A DNA stretch of 64,000 bases from CAMDPA01 sp963825625 (GTDB lineage Bacteria; Pseudomonadota; Alphaproteobacteria; Rhizobiales; Hyphomicrobiaceae): assembly GCA_963825625.1 (NCBI GenBank), contig CAWGUF010000001.1, positions 1-64,000 of the forward strand, read 5' to 3'. This document shows positions 46,528 to 56,365 of the stretch, in pieces. The notes under the pieces were generated by a model, which saw only the letters and a program-made list of their open reading frames with translations, ran no database searches and had not been told where the DNA came from. Numbering within the stretch: position 1 is the stretch's first letter; each line of letters starts with the position of its first letter. Position numbers and translations under genes: made by a program.

Positions 46528-49500
46528 AGCCAGGAGGCTTCGCAACAACTCGCGCCGGCCTGGTCGAGCTACTGCATCAACGCTTCGATATAGCGGATCG
46601 CGCGGCCACGTATCGAATTCGATCTCAGAATCGCGCCACGGCGACGGCGACTGAGATCCTATCGCCATGCGCGCAACCATGTCTTGCAGCCATGATCCCG
46701 CCTCCGCCGCGACCGGATGCGTCGACCGTGCCGCAATCGTTTTGGCGAGCAACATCACGATGCGATAATCAGTGACGGCCTCCCGATAGATCATGGCATC
46801 CGCAGACGGACGCAGTCGGCCATCCGGATGCGTGAAGACGGCGACGATATCGGCTTCCCGTCCATCGAGATCGTACCATTGATCCGCATGCGCAGCGTGG
46901 AACGCGAACTGCATGTGCCCGCGGCACCCCTTTGCAGCCATCGCGAACAGATACAGTCCGCGCCGGTAGCGACCCGTCTGATTGTAGAGACGGCATTTGC
47001 TGCCAGCGGACGCTACCTTGGCGACGGCAGCGGCGCTGTGCGCATTGAGGTAGATCTCGTCAACGATACCGGCCATGCGAGCGCGTGGATCCTTCGCAGG
47101 CTCAGTGAAGCTCGTGAAGACCGCGGTCTTCGCATTGGGATTGGCCGCCTTGAACGCCTTGGCAAGCTCTATGGGTCGTTCGATGGTCGATTTGTCCGGC
47201 TCGTCGCCGATCACGAATACAATCGGCAGCCAGCCTCTTCTGCGCCGCGCCTCGTCGAGCATGGCCAGAACGTCGCGCAGAACCTCGACGTAGGGCTTGC
47301 GGTAACGGTCCTGCGTGTCCTCGACCCTGCGCATGGACAATCCCGAAGGCTCGAGACCGAGGTATGACAACACGCCTGCCTTGAAGGCCGGCGCCAGCCG
47401 CGCCATCGTGCGATCGACGTTGCCAAGGTCGAGGAGGGGTCTGCCGTCGACGTATCTCTTCAAGACAGGTCCGCCCAGACCGCCAGACGCGGCCGTCATG
47501 CCCTGCGACCTGACAAACGCCACTGCGGCATCGAATTCACGTTGGCGCTTGGCCGCAACAGCCGGGTACGGCGTGTCCGGATAAGTCGGCGCGATGCCGA
47601 GGTATCCAACCGGAATATCCGCTGGCGGCACGAACCATGCAGGAACAGTGGCCGCAAGCGGGAGGCGTTGCACAAGACCGTCTTCATACGTCAGCACAAG
47701 GGTGCCCGTGTAGCGGCCCGGCCGGGTTTTGTCACCGGCCCTCACATCGAGCCAAAGCCAAAGGGGCCGACCAGCTGAAACAGCCATACTGGAGGCGCTG
47801 CTGGCGCCGTCCACCGGGTCGAGAACGCGGGGCAGGTTGGCGTAGACGGCACCATCATCGGTCAATCGCGTCGTTTTGCTTCGCACCCGGAACACATCGA
47901 TATTCAAACCGGGCAATTCGACGCGCACGTCTCGCAGGCCTGTCTGCTTTCTCGAGGCGATGCCGAGTGCGATGGGCACCGTGATGCCTTTCGCGACCAC
48001 GACGTCCAGCCGCTCGACTGGCGAAGCTGATGCCCTTACATGCATGGGATCGAGCGCCTCAGTCGAGCTCATGGCGAAGATCATCGGGCCAGCGCGGTCT
48101 ACGGCTCCGGTGCTGATCGCGTCATGCTCGCGTGGTGGCGTCACTTGCCGATAGGACCGATCAAACTCCCGCTTCAGGCGCTGCCACAGCTCTTGTATGT
48201 ATGCCTCGCCTTGCCGGGCACTTGTCTCGGGAAACACCACAAGAGCCGACATCGGACAGGCGTGCGGATCACCAAAGCCCTTGCACGCAAGCGTGAGCTT
48301 TCCGCCCGTCACATCGGCCGTGGCGGTGATCGGGACATACCGCGACCTGATATAGCGATGCCAGATATCGTCGCCCGGCAAATCCTCATCATCAGCGTGA
48401 CGATAGAAGCGCGCATAGAAGTCCTGCAGGGAGCGCCGCTCATTAAGGACCGGCTTGCCTTGCACCATGAGGGTGCGACGCGAGAAGCTCGGATAATATT
48501 CCCAGTAGCCAGCGTCCTCCATCATCAGCCAGAACTCGATAGCGACCGTCGGGCAAGTCGATTTCTATGCCGCCCTCATGCACCGAGACCCAATCACTCA
48601 GTAGACTGTCCGGATGACGCCTGTCCTCCGTCCGGGCGATCCGTGTGGCTGCCGAAAAGCCGTAACCTCGCTGCTCCGCGTACCTCATGCCGGCGTGGAG
48701 CCTGGTGAAACCTGGCATGACAGGGCTGGCGAGACTGCCCAGATCCAGCCTGATCAGCTCTGGAAACACGTGGCGCGATGGCTCATCCGCCTCCAGACGG
48801 ATGTCGTCGATGATGACGTCCTTGCGCGGGGCGGTCACGACAAGTCTCGTAATACGGGCAAGGTCCAGGCGGCGGCGCTCTCGCGTCACGCTTTTCTCGC
48901 CGACAAACACCTGCAACGGTATAAACACCTCACCGTCACCGGGTGCCGCCGCCGTTGTCCAGTTCACGCGCGACCAGTATCCCGTCGTTTTCTCGTCATT
49001 GATCTCGATGTACAGCGATTGCGGATCACTGGTCGGATTGCGCGTGGCGATGCGAAGCCAATCGTAACCGCGCCAGTCCGGCAGCAGTCCAGATCTGCGG
49101 TCAGCCAGCATGTAGCGATTTGCCGTGAGGCGGGCAGACACGCCGTTCAGCGCTTGCTTGCCGGTTACCCTCGTGTGCCCGGAAAAGATTGATGCGCCCT
49201 CGAAATCCGCAAGAACGCGGGGGGCGGCGCGCGGCTTGCCGATCTGGCTTTCCGCGGCTCCATTGAACTCTGCTATTGCGCGGCATACCGCTGTTCTGGA
49301 AAACGCTCCGTGTCCGCAATAGCCCTTGAGCAAAGTTGCGCCTGGGCCCAACGGCGGCACATACACGAGCGGTGATTGAAGGTCCCGTGCTGGCGCGATG
49401 GTGTCGGACCCGCCGCCAGTGCAGGGCAACAAGGGCTCGAGCTTCACGTTGCGCACAAAGAAGGCACCACTGCCGTAGTTGAAGGCATACACGGTAGCAA

Positions 49501-50005
49501 CATCGGGCCCTGCTATCTGGACGGTAGCAGTGTGCTGGTGCCAACCGCGTGAGCCTTCGCGGGCAAGATCAACCGAGAACGACTTTCGGGTGCCGAAGGC
49601 CAGGTGCAACCGGCCAGCCCGGCGCTCCGCGTCAGGATGAAGGTCGTGACCAGCCGCCTCCAGCATCACTCTGTAGCGACAGGCGCGCGGCAATTTGACT
49701 TGCTGAAAGAGGCCGAGCTTGGCGGGGCCGTCATTTCGAATGAGGGCAACTGCGCGGCCATCGGCAGACACATGCCGCACGATCTCGCCTTGTCCGCTCC
49801 AAACGTATTCTTTCCAGCCTGCCAGCGGCCTGCGCCCTTCACCTGCCTGGCTCATGTCACCGTTGGCGAGCATAGATGCGGCGACCGTCGTCGCCTGCAA
49901 GGCCAGACCGAGTGACACGGCTGCCAGAAGCAGAAGTTTCCGCGCGAGGCCGCACGCAACCGCGGTGGCATAACCGGGCACAGTGGCATAACCGGGCCGC
50001 GGCAT
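46492..50005 (-). pseudogene. Large secreted DUF4091-like (glycoside hydrolase-type) protein, one frameshift
   Basis: About 1,170 aa when repaired. A signal peptide lies near the start (LARKLLLLAAVSLGLALQA). The N-terminal 450 residues contain two beta-rich segments that resemble carbohydrate-binding modules (segments VWSGQGEIVRHVSADG and RRSGLLPDWRGYDWLRIATR, then VIIDDIRLEAD). The C-terminal half looks like a (beta/alpha)8 glycosidase-like region followed by DUF4091: PIVFVIGDEPDKSTIERPIE, IVDEIYLNAHS, and FTHPDGRLRPSADAMIYREA with VTDYRIV. The frame changes near 48535, where LPDGRYRV should continue into WLMMEDAGYWEYYPSF; one base is extra. It is adjacent to the methyltransferase (6-bp gap) in the minus-strand polysaccharide block. 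A role in trimming or remodelling the polymer is an inference. Confidence 0.72.
49965..50000. repeat. Tandem 18-bp repeat at the start of the DUF4091-like gene
   Basis: Two units, 49965-49982 and 49983-50000, share their first 15 bases (gtggcataaccgggc) and encode PGYAT twice just ahead of the signal peptide. The repeat is in frame and only lengthens the n-region. Confidence 0.85.
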
Positions 50006-50011
50006 CAGAGG

Positions 50012-50806
50012 TCAATCCTGCTTGCGCATGTACATGATGCCGGTGCCGCGCCACCACCCGTAGCCGGGCATCGAGCGCAACCACAGGTCGATCTTTTCCA
50101 GGCGGTTCAACTGACCCGGCATCAGGACGTCTAGGCGCGACAAGATGCGATAGCTCTCGATCGTCAACGAAGGAAAGATGCCGCGAATGGTTGCGATATC
50201 GGCCGCGCTCAGCTTGCGCTCATCCTCAGTGATGTGATGATCGACGGACACAGAGTTGGGCCGAAAGCTGCGCACGATACGCGTGTTGCGGAGGCGATCG
50301 AATACCGGCTGCTCGATCGGCTCGCGGAAAATAGCGTATCCTCCGGGTCGCAGGATTCGGCGAACCTCCGTGATCGAGGCCGCGATATCGACATGATGGA
50401 GTATGTCGACGCCGATGACCGCGTCGAACGCGCCATCGTCGTACGGGAGCGATTCGGCCGTGCTTACGCGCGTCTCTATGCGGTCCGACAAACCGTAGCG
50501 GCGAGCCAGATCGTTGGTGGTTGCGATGTTTTTCGGACTTATGTCGAACGCGTCGACACGATAGCCGATCTTGGCAAACACGATCGTGTTGGTGCCCCAG
50601 CCACATCCGAAATCAAGAAGGCGCGCTCCGGGTACGTACAGGTCCTTTGCCCGCTCGAATACACGCCAGTATGGGTTCCAGGGCCGGCTGTCGTGCCCCA
50701 TGATGGGCTCGAAGCTGATTTCGTCTTTTTCCGCGAGATGACTGCCGTAGGAGTCGTAGTACTCGCGCTCGCGCTTCTGGCGCTCAGTGATCAGTGCATC
50801 TTCCAT
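50012..50806 (-). CDS. Class I SAM-dependent methyltransferase
   Basis: A 264-aa protein with the SAM motif I LLDFGCGWGTNTIVFAKIG, the post-I acidic residue in VDAFDISPKN, motif II DAVIGVDILHHVDI and motif III ILRPGGYAIFREP. ATG 50806 is preferred over the TTG at 50812 because GGAG lies seven bases upstream. In this setting it may methylate a sugar or an end group of the polysaccharide. The basic C-terminal region (YRILSRLDVLMPGQL, WLRSMPGYGWWRG) resembles membrane-associated family members. Confidence 0.88.
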   Translation of the reverse strand: MEDALITERQKREREYYDSYGSHLAEKDEISFEPIMGHDSRPWNPYWRVFERAKDLYVPGARLLDFGCGWGTNTIVFAKIGYRVDAFDISPKNIATTNDLARRYGLSDRIETRVSTAESLPYDDGAFDAVIGVDILHHVDIAASITEVRRILRPGGYAIFREPIEQPVFDRLRNTRIVRSFRPNSVSVDHHITEDERKLSAADIATIRGIFPSLTIESYRILSRLDVLMPGQLNRLEKIDLWLRSMPGYGWWRGTGIMYMRKQD

Positions 50807-50850
50807 TGGCAAACTCCTGCCTTACCAGTGACCCGGGCCCGACTTTTGCC

Positions 50851-52077
50851 TCACGCCGTGATATCAGCGCGTTTGGCAACGATCCGGCCAATAAAGCTAT
50901 CCATCGCGCAGGCATAAGCCGCGCCCGTAAACTCCGTCTGCATACGCTGATGGGCTTGCTCGCCAAGCTGGCCGCGCAACGTGTCATCCGACATCAGCCG
51001 ATCGAGCGCATGACCCAGCGCCCCGGCATCGCCTGGCTCAACCAGAAGCCCGTCGACACCGTCCTCGACAATCTGGGGGATTCCGCCTACCCGGGACGCG
51101 ATGCGCGCACAGCCAGCCGACGCCGCCTCGAGCAGAACCCGTCCCATTGCTTCACTCCGCGACGGCAGAACCAGAATCGCCGAGTGCCTTATCGTTTCGG
51201 CGAGCTCATGATGCGGCATCGGGCCAGGGACATCGATGCGCCACTGCCGCGCCGCTTCGGGCGGCACGCGATCCGCGATGCCGGCGCCGATCAGCGTCAA
51301 GCTCCAATCCGGATGACGCGGGCCGACATGCTTCCAGGCTTCGACGAGAACATCCACGCCCTTGCGCCAATAAGGCGTGCCGACCAACACGACACGCCTG
51401 GGCTTTTCGGTCGGCGCAGGCTCGAAGCGCGAGGTGTTGATGGCGTTGAAATACGTCATCTGGCGAATGCCTGGGGGCAGTAAGACAAAACTGGAGGCCT
51501 GACCGGGGAAGAGCTGGCGCACGCCGCTGCAATTGAGCACGACGAATTGAGCGACGAGGCGGAAAATCTCGCGGCGGAACGCGGCACTCAAGCCGCTGGT
51601 GCGCTCGTAGTTCGCCAGATCGGCATAGACGCCCGAGAACTCAGTCAACAGACGACCGCCAAACCGCCACTTGAGGTAGACGCCCAACAGCCCCTGCAAC
51701 AGCGGGTCATAGGCCACGAAGATTTTTTCGCGACCGGCGAGTTCGGTCTGCCGTGCGAACAAGTCAGCGACGATAGCAGGTAGAAGTTGCCGGAATTGAT
51801 GTCGCCAGCCAAATCCCGGCAGCGCAATCCCGCGTAGTCGGAAATTGCCGACATTCGCTTGATAGGGCGTGCTGCGGCCGAACCAGATCTCCCCATCGAA
51901 ATACTTCGACAGGGCTTCAGCATGCAAGGTCAGCTGGGAGTCGGGCTCCCAGATCGGCGCGCCTCGCAAGAGGATGAGATAGGGCCGCTTTTGACCAGTC
52001 GGAGCCGTGCGCTCGCCTTCAGCGGCTGCCGCAGTGGTGGGGGAGATCGCCATGGCAGGTGTATCCTCAGCGCCCAT
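50851..52077 (-). CDS. Glycosyltransferase family 4-like protein
   Basis: About 408 aa, GT-B fold. The C-domain is clear: VVLVGTPYWRKGVDVLVEAW, LTLIGAGIADRVPPEA, a PGPMPHHELAETI loop, LPSRSEAMGRVLLEAASAGC (the EX7E block) and ASRVGGIPQIVEDGVDGLLV. ATG 52077 lies inside the 3' end of the flippase gene (11-bp overlap). It is one of three GT4 genes in the minus-strand block. Confidence 0.9.
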   Translation of the reverse strand: MGAEDTPAMAISPTTAAAAEGERTAPTGQKRPYLILLRGAPIWEPDSQLTLHAEALSKYFDGEIWFGRSTPYQANVGNFRLRGIALPGFGWRHQFRQLLPAIVADLFARQTELAGREKIFVAYDPLLQGLLGVYLKWRFGGRLLTEFSGVYADLANYERTSGLSAAFRREIFRLVAQFVVLNCSGVRQLFPGQASSFVLLPPGIRQMTYFNAINTSRFEPAPTEKPRRVVLVGTPYWRKGVDVLVEAWKHVGPRHPDWSLTLIGAGIADRVPPEAARQWRIDVPGPMPHHELAETIRHSAILVLPSRSEAMGRVLLEAASAGCARIASRVGGIPQIVEDGVDGLLVEPGDAGALGHALDRLMSDDTLRGQLGEQAHQRMQTEFTGAAYACAMDSFIGRIVAKRADITA

Positions 52078-53554
52078 CCTGGCTTGTCCTCTCACTGGCG
52101 CCGGCTTGCAGCAGGCGCCGCATGGCGCTCGGCGAGAGCTCGGCGATTTTCAAGATGTGCACGAGAGCTGCAACGGCGAGCAGCGCACCAACACTCCACG
52201 CGATGCGCGTCAATAGTGCTTCGGGTGCGATGGCACAGGCCGCGGCCGCGACGATGCCGGCAAAAACCACGGGGCCCAAAGGATATGCCAGACGCACGCC
52301 ATCGACATGCGTGAGCGCATGCAGGCCCAGTCGCACAAGCTGGGACGCAATACCGGCCGCAATAGCACCCCAGACACCGAAATACCTGGGCAGTAGCAGC
52401 AAACCCACAATCGCGACAGCGGCACCCACGAGATCGATCGCCAGATTGGACATGCCATTGGCGCGAGACATGGCTCCTACGCTGGTCATCAGCGCGATTT
52501 GCGCGAGGACAACCATGAGAACGCAACCGGGCAGATACTCTGTCGCCGCACTATAGCTGACCGGAAGGACGTACTCGATGAAAATCGGCGCCAGCAGCAG
52601 GATGCCCAGGCCATTGAGCAACGTAAGCGCTACGCCGTAGCCCCACATGCGCACGTTCTCGGCATGGCCAGACGGCGTCTGCAGCACAGCCAGACGCTTC
52701 GGGAACCACCACATGATGAAAGGCTGGGCTGCCAGTCCCGCCGCAAGTGCGAGTCGCGCGGCAAGTCCAAACACGCCGATCTCGCTGTCGGTTGCCACGC
52801 CGTTGAGAAACAGACGATTGAGCGGGCCGATCGCGACAACTGCCAGGGAGCCCAGCACGATGGGGGCGCCATAAACACTGAGCTGGCCGAGCGCGCGGCG
52901 CGATAAAGCCAATCCGGTCTCGCGGCCAAGGATGATACCGAGAAATGCGGCGATCGCGATGGCTACGATTGCATTGAATTCCACAACACCATCGACACCC
53001 AAGCCCAGCAATAGTGCAAGCCAGGTCGCGGCGACGTGGCTGATGGTGCGTATCGTGACCGTCCAGAAATAGAACTGGCCACGATCAAGTATCCTGAGCC
53101 ACACGAGTGTCAGCTCGATGATCGCACCCAGCGACAGCGATACGAAGGTCAGCCTGATCGCCATCATGTCGAATTGGATTGCCAATGCGTCGACCAAGAT
53201 GGTCGCAAAAAGCTGGATGATTGCGCCCAGCACCAGCGCGACGACTATGGTGGTGCCGAGAAATTCTGCCGCAAGGCGTCGACGCGCATCGGGATCTGTC
53301 TCAGTTGCTATGAAGCGCATCGCTGTCTCGTTGATGCCAAGCATCATCAACGCCGACAGCAGGGCGGTCAGCCCGAGTAGTACCTCATAATTCCCGTAGT
53401 GTCCCGGCGTGACGTAGAACGCCATCAGCGGAACGGTCAGTATAGAGAAGGCTCTGTCGAAGGCGATTGAAAGTGCGTAGGCGACAATGGGCGGCAGCGG
53501 GCGCGAGCGCACGCCTCTGGTGAAGAACAGCCGTGACAAGAAGCGGGTTCTCAT
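52067..53554 (-). CDS. Wzx-type polysaccharide flippase
   Basis: A 495-aa MATE/MOP-superfamily membrane protein with about 14 helices and a basic N-terminus. Characteristic segments are RAFSILTVPLMAFYVTPGHY followed by GNYEVLLGLTALLSALMMLG, FGLAARLALAAGLAAQPFIM and WGAIAAGIASQLVRLGLHAL. ATG 53554 overlaps the stop of the priming transferase gene (ATGA). It should flip undecaprenyl-diphosphate-linked repeat units to the periplasm for the polymerase at 39983. Confidence 0.9.
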   Translation of the reverse strand: MRTRFLSRLFFTRGVRSRPLPPIVAYALSIAFDRAFSILTVPLMAFYVTPGHYGNYEVLLGLTALLSALMMLGINETAMRFIATETDPDARRRLAAEFLGTTIVVALVLGAIIQLFATILVDALAIQFDMMAIRLTFVSLSLGAIIELTLVWLRILDRGQFYFWTVTIRTISHVAATWLALLLGLGVDGVVEFNAIVAIAIAAFLGIILGRETGLALSRRALGQLSVYGAPIVLGSLAVVAIGPLNRLFLNGVATDSEIGVFGLAARLALAAGLAAQPFIMWWFPKRLAVLQTPSGHAENVRMWGYGVALTLLNGLGILLLAPIFIEYVLPVSYSAATEYLPGCVLMVVLAQIALMTSVGAMSRANGMSNLAIDLVGAAVAIVGLLLLPRYFGVWGAIAAGIASQLVRLGLHALTHVDGVRLAYPLGPVVFAGIVAAAACAIAPEALLTRIAWSVGALLAVAALVHILKIAELSPSAMRRLLQAGASERTSQDGR

Positions 53555-54891
53555 CGCGAGCTCGTCCCCTTGATGACGGCACGCGCGGTGTCGAACATGA
53601 TCCACAGGTCAACGAGCAAGGAAACGTGCTTCAGGTAGTAGAGGTCGTACGTGAGTTTCGTGCGCGTCTCCTGACTGTCGGCGGCATAACCGGCGCGGAT
53701 CTGGGCCCAGCCGGTAAGCCCGGGCTTCAGGAGCTGGCGATAGCAGAAACCGGGTATGCTGCGCTGATACTCCTCGGCAAGCCCCGGCTGCTCCGGTCGT
53801 GGCCCTATGAGGCTCATATCGCCACTGAGGACGTTGAACAGCTGGGGTATCTCATCGATGCGATAGCGCCGCAGAAAGGACCCGATCGGCGTAATGCGGC
53901 TGTCGCCTTTTCTGGTGGCAATCCCGGTACTGGCGCTGGTCGCCAGCATCGTGCGCAGCTTGTAGATGCGGAAAGGCCGTCCTCCGCGCCCGACCCGCTC
54001 CTGAAAAAAGAAGACCGGGCCGCCCATCGACAGGCGGATCGCCACCATGGCAGCAATCAGCACCGGGAGGAGGAACGGCATCAGTCCGACGACAAAGAGC
54101 ACATCGAGTGGCCGCTTGACGTACTTGATGTAAATGCTGTCGACGGCCGCGCGCGCGTGGCGCGGCTCGAAATGGTCCAGCGATACCCGACCGCTCTGAT
54201 CCTCGACATATTTCGCGACATGCTGGACGGCACAGCCCGACAACAGCGCGCGGGTGACGAAATTCATCCAGGCGCGATCCTTGATGGAATCCCAATCCAC
54301 CACGATGACGTCGTAGTCACGCTCGTTGGCATCGACAGAGGGAATTTGGGCGGCTCCCGAGGGCAGCCACTGCCACACCTCTGGGCTCAGGTTTGCGGGC
54401 ACAATGCCGATCCGCTTCGGAAACCATCGATCGGCGGCCAGCGCGACCAGGGTGACCAGACCAAACGAGCACAGCAGCGCCAACGAGACGACCGTTCTCG
54501 AGTAGTACTCGCGCATGGTCAGAATTTCGAGGATCAGAACACCGTGCGCGAACAGCGCCACCAGCAGGCCGGTCTGAAGCCTTGCGTTGAGATCGCCCCT
54601 GATATTGTAGGCGACAATCATGCAAGCCATGTTGGCGCCGACGTTCACCAGCAGATGCTTGATGTGGACCGGCGACAACTCAGAGAACGGCTGGCCCGCG
54701 TATGCGAAGAACCAATAGGCACAAAACAAGAGCGCCGACAGAATGACTGTCAGGACGGAATAGATGACGGCAAACCGCCGCTTCCGGCTTCTTGTCTCCG
54801 TAAATGCAATCCAATCGTTGCGAACGTGCAGGCGCGCATCTGACTGCTCACTCAGCGCTGTGGATGAATCCGGTCGGTAAATGTCAGCCAC
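53551..54891 (-). CDS. Polyprenyl-phosphate sugar-1-phosphate transferase (exopolysaccharide priming enzyme)
   Basis: About 446 aa. Four N-terminal helices come first (VIYSVLTVILSALLFCAYWF and others), then a CoA-binding-like domain. The C-terminal bacterial sugar transferase domain (PF02397) follows: KRPLDVLFVVGLMPFLLPVL, FFQERVGRGGRPFRIYKLRT, then RRYRIDEIPQLFNVLSGDMS and LIGPRPEQPGLAEEY. This is the WbaP/ExoY-type initiating enzyme that loads the first sugar phosphate on undecaprenyl phosphate. GTG 54891 with AGGAACG eight bases upstream is preferred over the ATG at 54984. Confidence 0.92.
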   Translation of the reverse strand: MADIYRPDSSTALSEQSDARLHVRNDWIAFTETRSRKRRFAVIYSVLTVILSALLFCAYWFFAYAGQPFSELSPVHIKHLLVNVGANMACMIVAYNIRGDLNARLQTGLLVALFAHGVLILEILTMREYYSRTVVSLALLCSFGLVTLVALAADRWFPKRIGIVPANLSPEVWQWLPSGAAQIPSVDANERDYDVIVVDWDSIKDRAWMNFVTRALLSGCAVQHVAKYVEDQSGRVSLDHFEPRHARAAVDSIYIKYVKRPLDVLFVVGLMPFLLPVLIAAMVAIRLSMGGPVFFFQERVGRGGRPFRIYKLRTMLATSASTGIATRKGDSRITPIGSFLRRYRIDEIPQLFNVLSGDMSLIGPRPEQPGLAEEYQRSIPGFCYRQLLKPGLTGWAQIRAGYAADSQETRTKLTYDLYYLKHVSLLVDLWIMFDTARAVIKGTSSR

Positions 54892-55026
54892 TTTGCACGT
54901 TCCTGGTACGCTATACGATTTGATACGCTTCTCTACCTGGCAGGACCGGCCCCGAGCGAAGGTACGCGATAATGCGGGCTGCAACGTGGCGCGATGGAGA
55001 TCACGGCAGCGCTGATGCGTTCCGCC

Positions 55027-56259
55027 TCATCCCGAAGCCGCAGCCATCGGTTCCGCCTTCTTCTTCGCAGCCGACAGCCAGATCTGACCAAGCCTTTTCG
55101 ACAACACGCGCCAATCGTTGTGTGCCTCGACGTGGGCACGGCCCGAAGCAGCCAGACGCTGGTGATGGTCCGGGCGCTGCATGGCGTCGATCAGGGCGTC
55201 GGCAAATGCCTGCGGCCGTTCCGCTAACGTGATGTGTGCGCCGTGTGCCAGCCGAAGTCCCTCGGCGCCCACGGCGCTGGATATGACCGGGAGCTCGGCC
55301 GCGAGGGCCTCCAGGATCTTCAGCCGCGAACCGCCACCGATGCGCAGCGGCACGGCAAGGGCTGCGGCGCTGCGCATATAGGGGCGCACGTCCGGAACGT
55401 CGGCGTACAGCGCCGCACCCGGCACCTCCTCGATGCGCCGTCGCAAGCCCGCGGTGGCGTGTCGTCCCACGATGTTGAGCGTCGCGTCCGGGCGCTGCAT
55501 GCGAACAAGCGGCCAGATCTCGTCGAGCAGGAAATCGACGGCATCCAGGTTCGGGCGCCAATCCAGCGCTCCCAGAAAGAGGATGGAGCCGGCGCCCGGC
55601 TCGCGGCCCGTACGCTCAAAGTATGCGATGTCGACGCCGTTATCGACGACCTCAAGTGGCAACTCGCCGTAGAGGCTCCGCGCGAGTTCGGCATCCTCGG
55701 CACTGACCGCCACGACACGGGACGCACGACGAAACGCGCTGCGCTCGAATGCCTGCATCTTCCTGAGCTGGGTGGCGATATAGGCGCGCTTGATCGGGCT
55801 GCGCTCGACGTCGCGATAGCGTTGCCAGATCAGCGCGTCGATATTGTGGGCCTGAACGACGACCGGCACGTCCGAACCATCCACGCAATAGCCGTAACCG
55901 GTCCATTCCAGTTGGAAGAGATCAGGTGCGGCTGTGCTGGCATCTCGGAGCACTGCTGTGCGAAGGCTCTGGTGCACGTGGGTAGCGACCGAGTACGGGA
56001 CCGCTTCGGCAAGATTTGCCGCGAGACGCGCATAGAATTCCGCTCCCGACTTTCTCGGCAAGGGAGCGTGAACCAATATCGGGTTGATGCGGTGATCGCG
56101 GAGGAATGTCTCCGCTTCCAGGTTGGAGGCCGAATCCGATCGAGCGATGTAGGTGATCTTGAAACTGTCGGCGAGACCGAGCATCAAATTGAGCGTACGG
56201 ATGCGCTTGCCCGATGTGGGCGGGTAGGACACGTCGCCGTCGATGATCGTCACGCGCAT
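55027..56259 (-). CDS. Glycosyltransferase family 4-like protein
   Basis: About 410 aa. The N-domain opens with GDVSYPPTSGKRIRTLNLML, and the C-domain has ILFLGALDWRPNLDAVDFLL, LNIVGRHATAGL, VPDVRPYMRSAAALAVPLRI with GGGSRLKILEALAAELPVIS, and a final ERPQAFADALIDA. This C-domain is typical of 'sugar transferase, PEP-CTERM/WcaI-like' GT4 enzymes. ATG 56259 is preferred over ATG 56277, which has no ribosome-binding site. The gene is separated from the next upstream gene by 106 bp. Confidence 0.9.
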   Translation of the reverse strand: MRVTIIDGDVSYPPTSGKRIRTLNLMLGLADSFKITYIARSDSASNLEAETFLRDHRINPILVHAPLPRKSGAEFYARLAANLAEAVPYSVATHVHQSLRTAVLRDASTAAPDLFQLEWTGYGYCVDGSDVPVVVQAHNIDALIWQRYRDVERSPIKRAYIATQLRKMQAFERSAFRRASRVVAVSAEDAELARSLYGELPLEVVDNGVDIAYFERTGREPGAGSILFLGALDWRPNLDAVDFLLDEIWPLVRMQRPDATLNIVGRHATAGLRRRIEEVPGAALYADVPDVRPYMRSAAALAVPLRIGGGSRLKILEALAAELPVISSAVGAEGLRLAHGAHITLAERPQAFADALIDAMQRPDHHQRLAASGRAHVEAHNDWRVLSKRLGQIWLSAAKKKAEPMAAASG

Positions 56260-56365
56260 CGCCCAACCCGCATACACTTAAGGTCCGGCGAGAACGACGA
56301 ACCCACCACGAGGTCTCGGTCCCAGCTGGGCGCTATTTGCGTTGGCAGCGGAAGCACACGACCTT

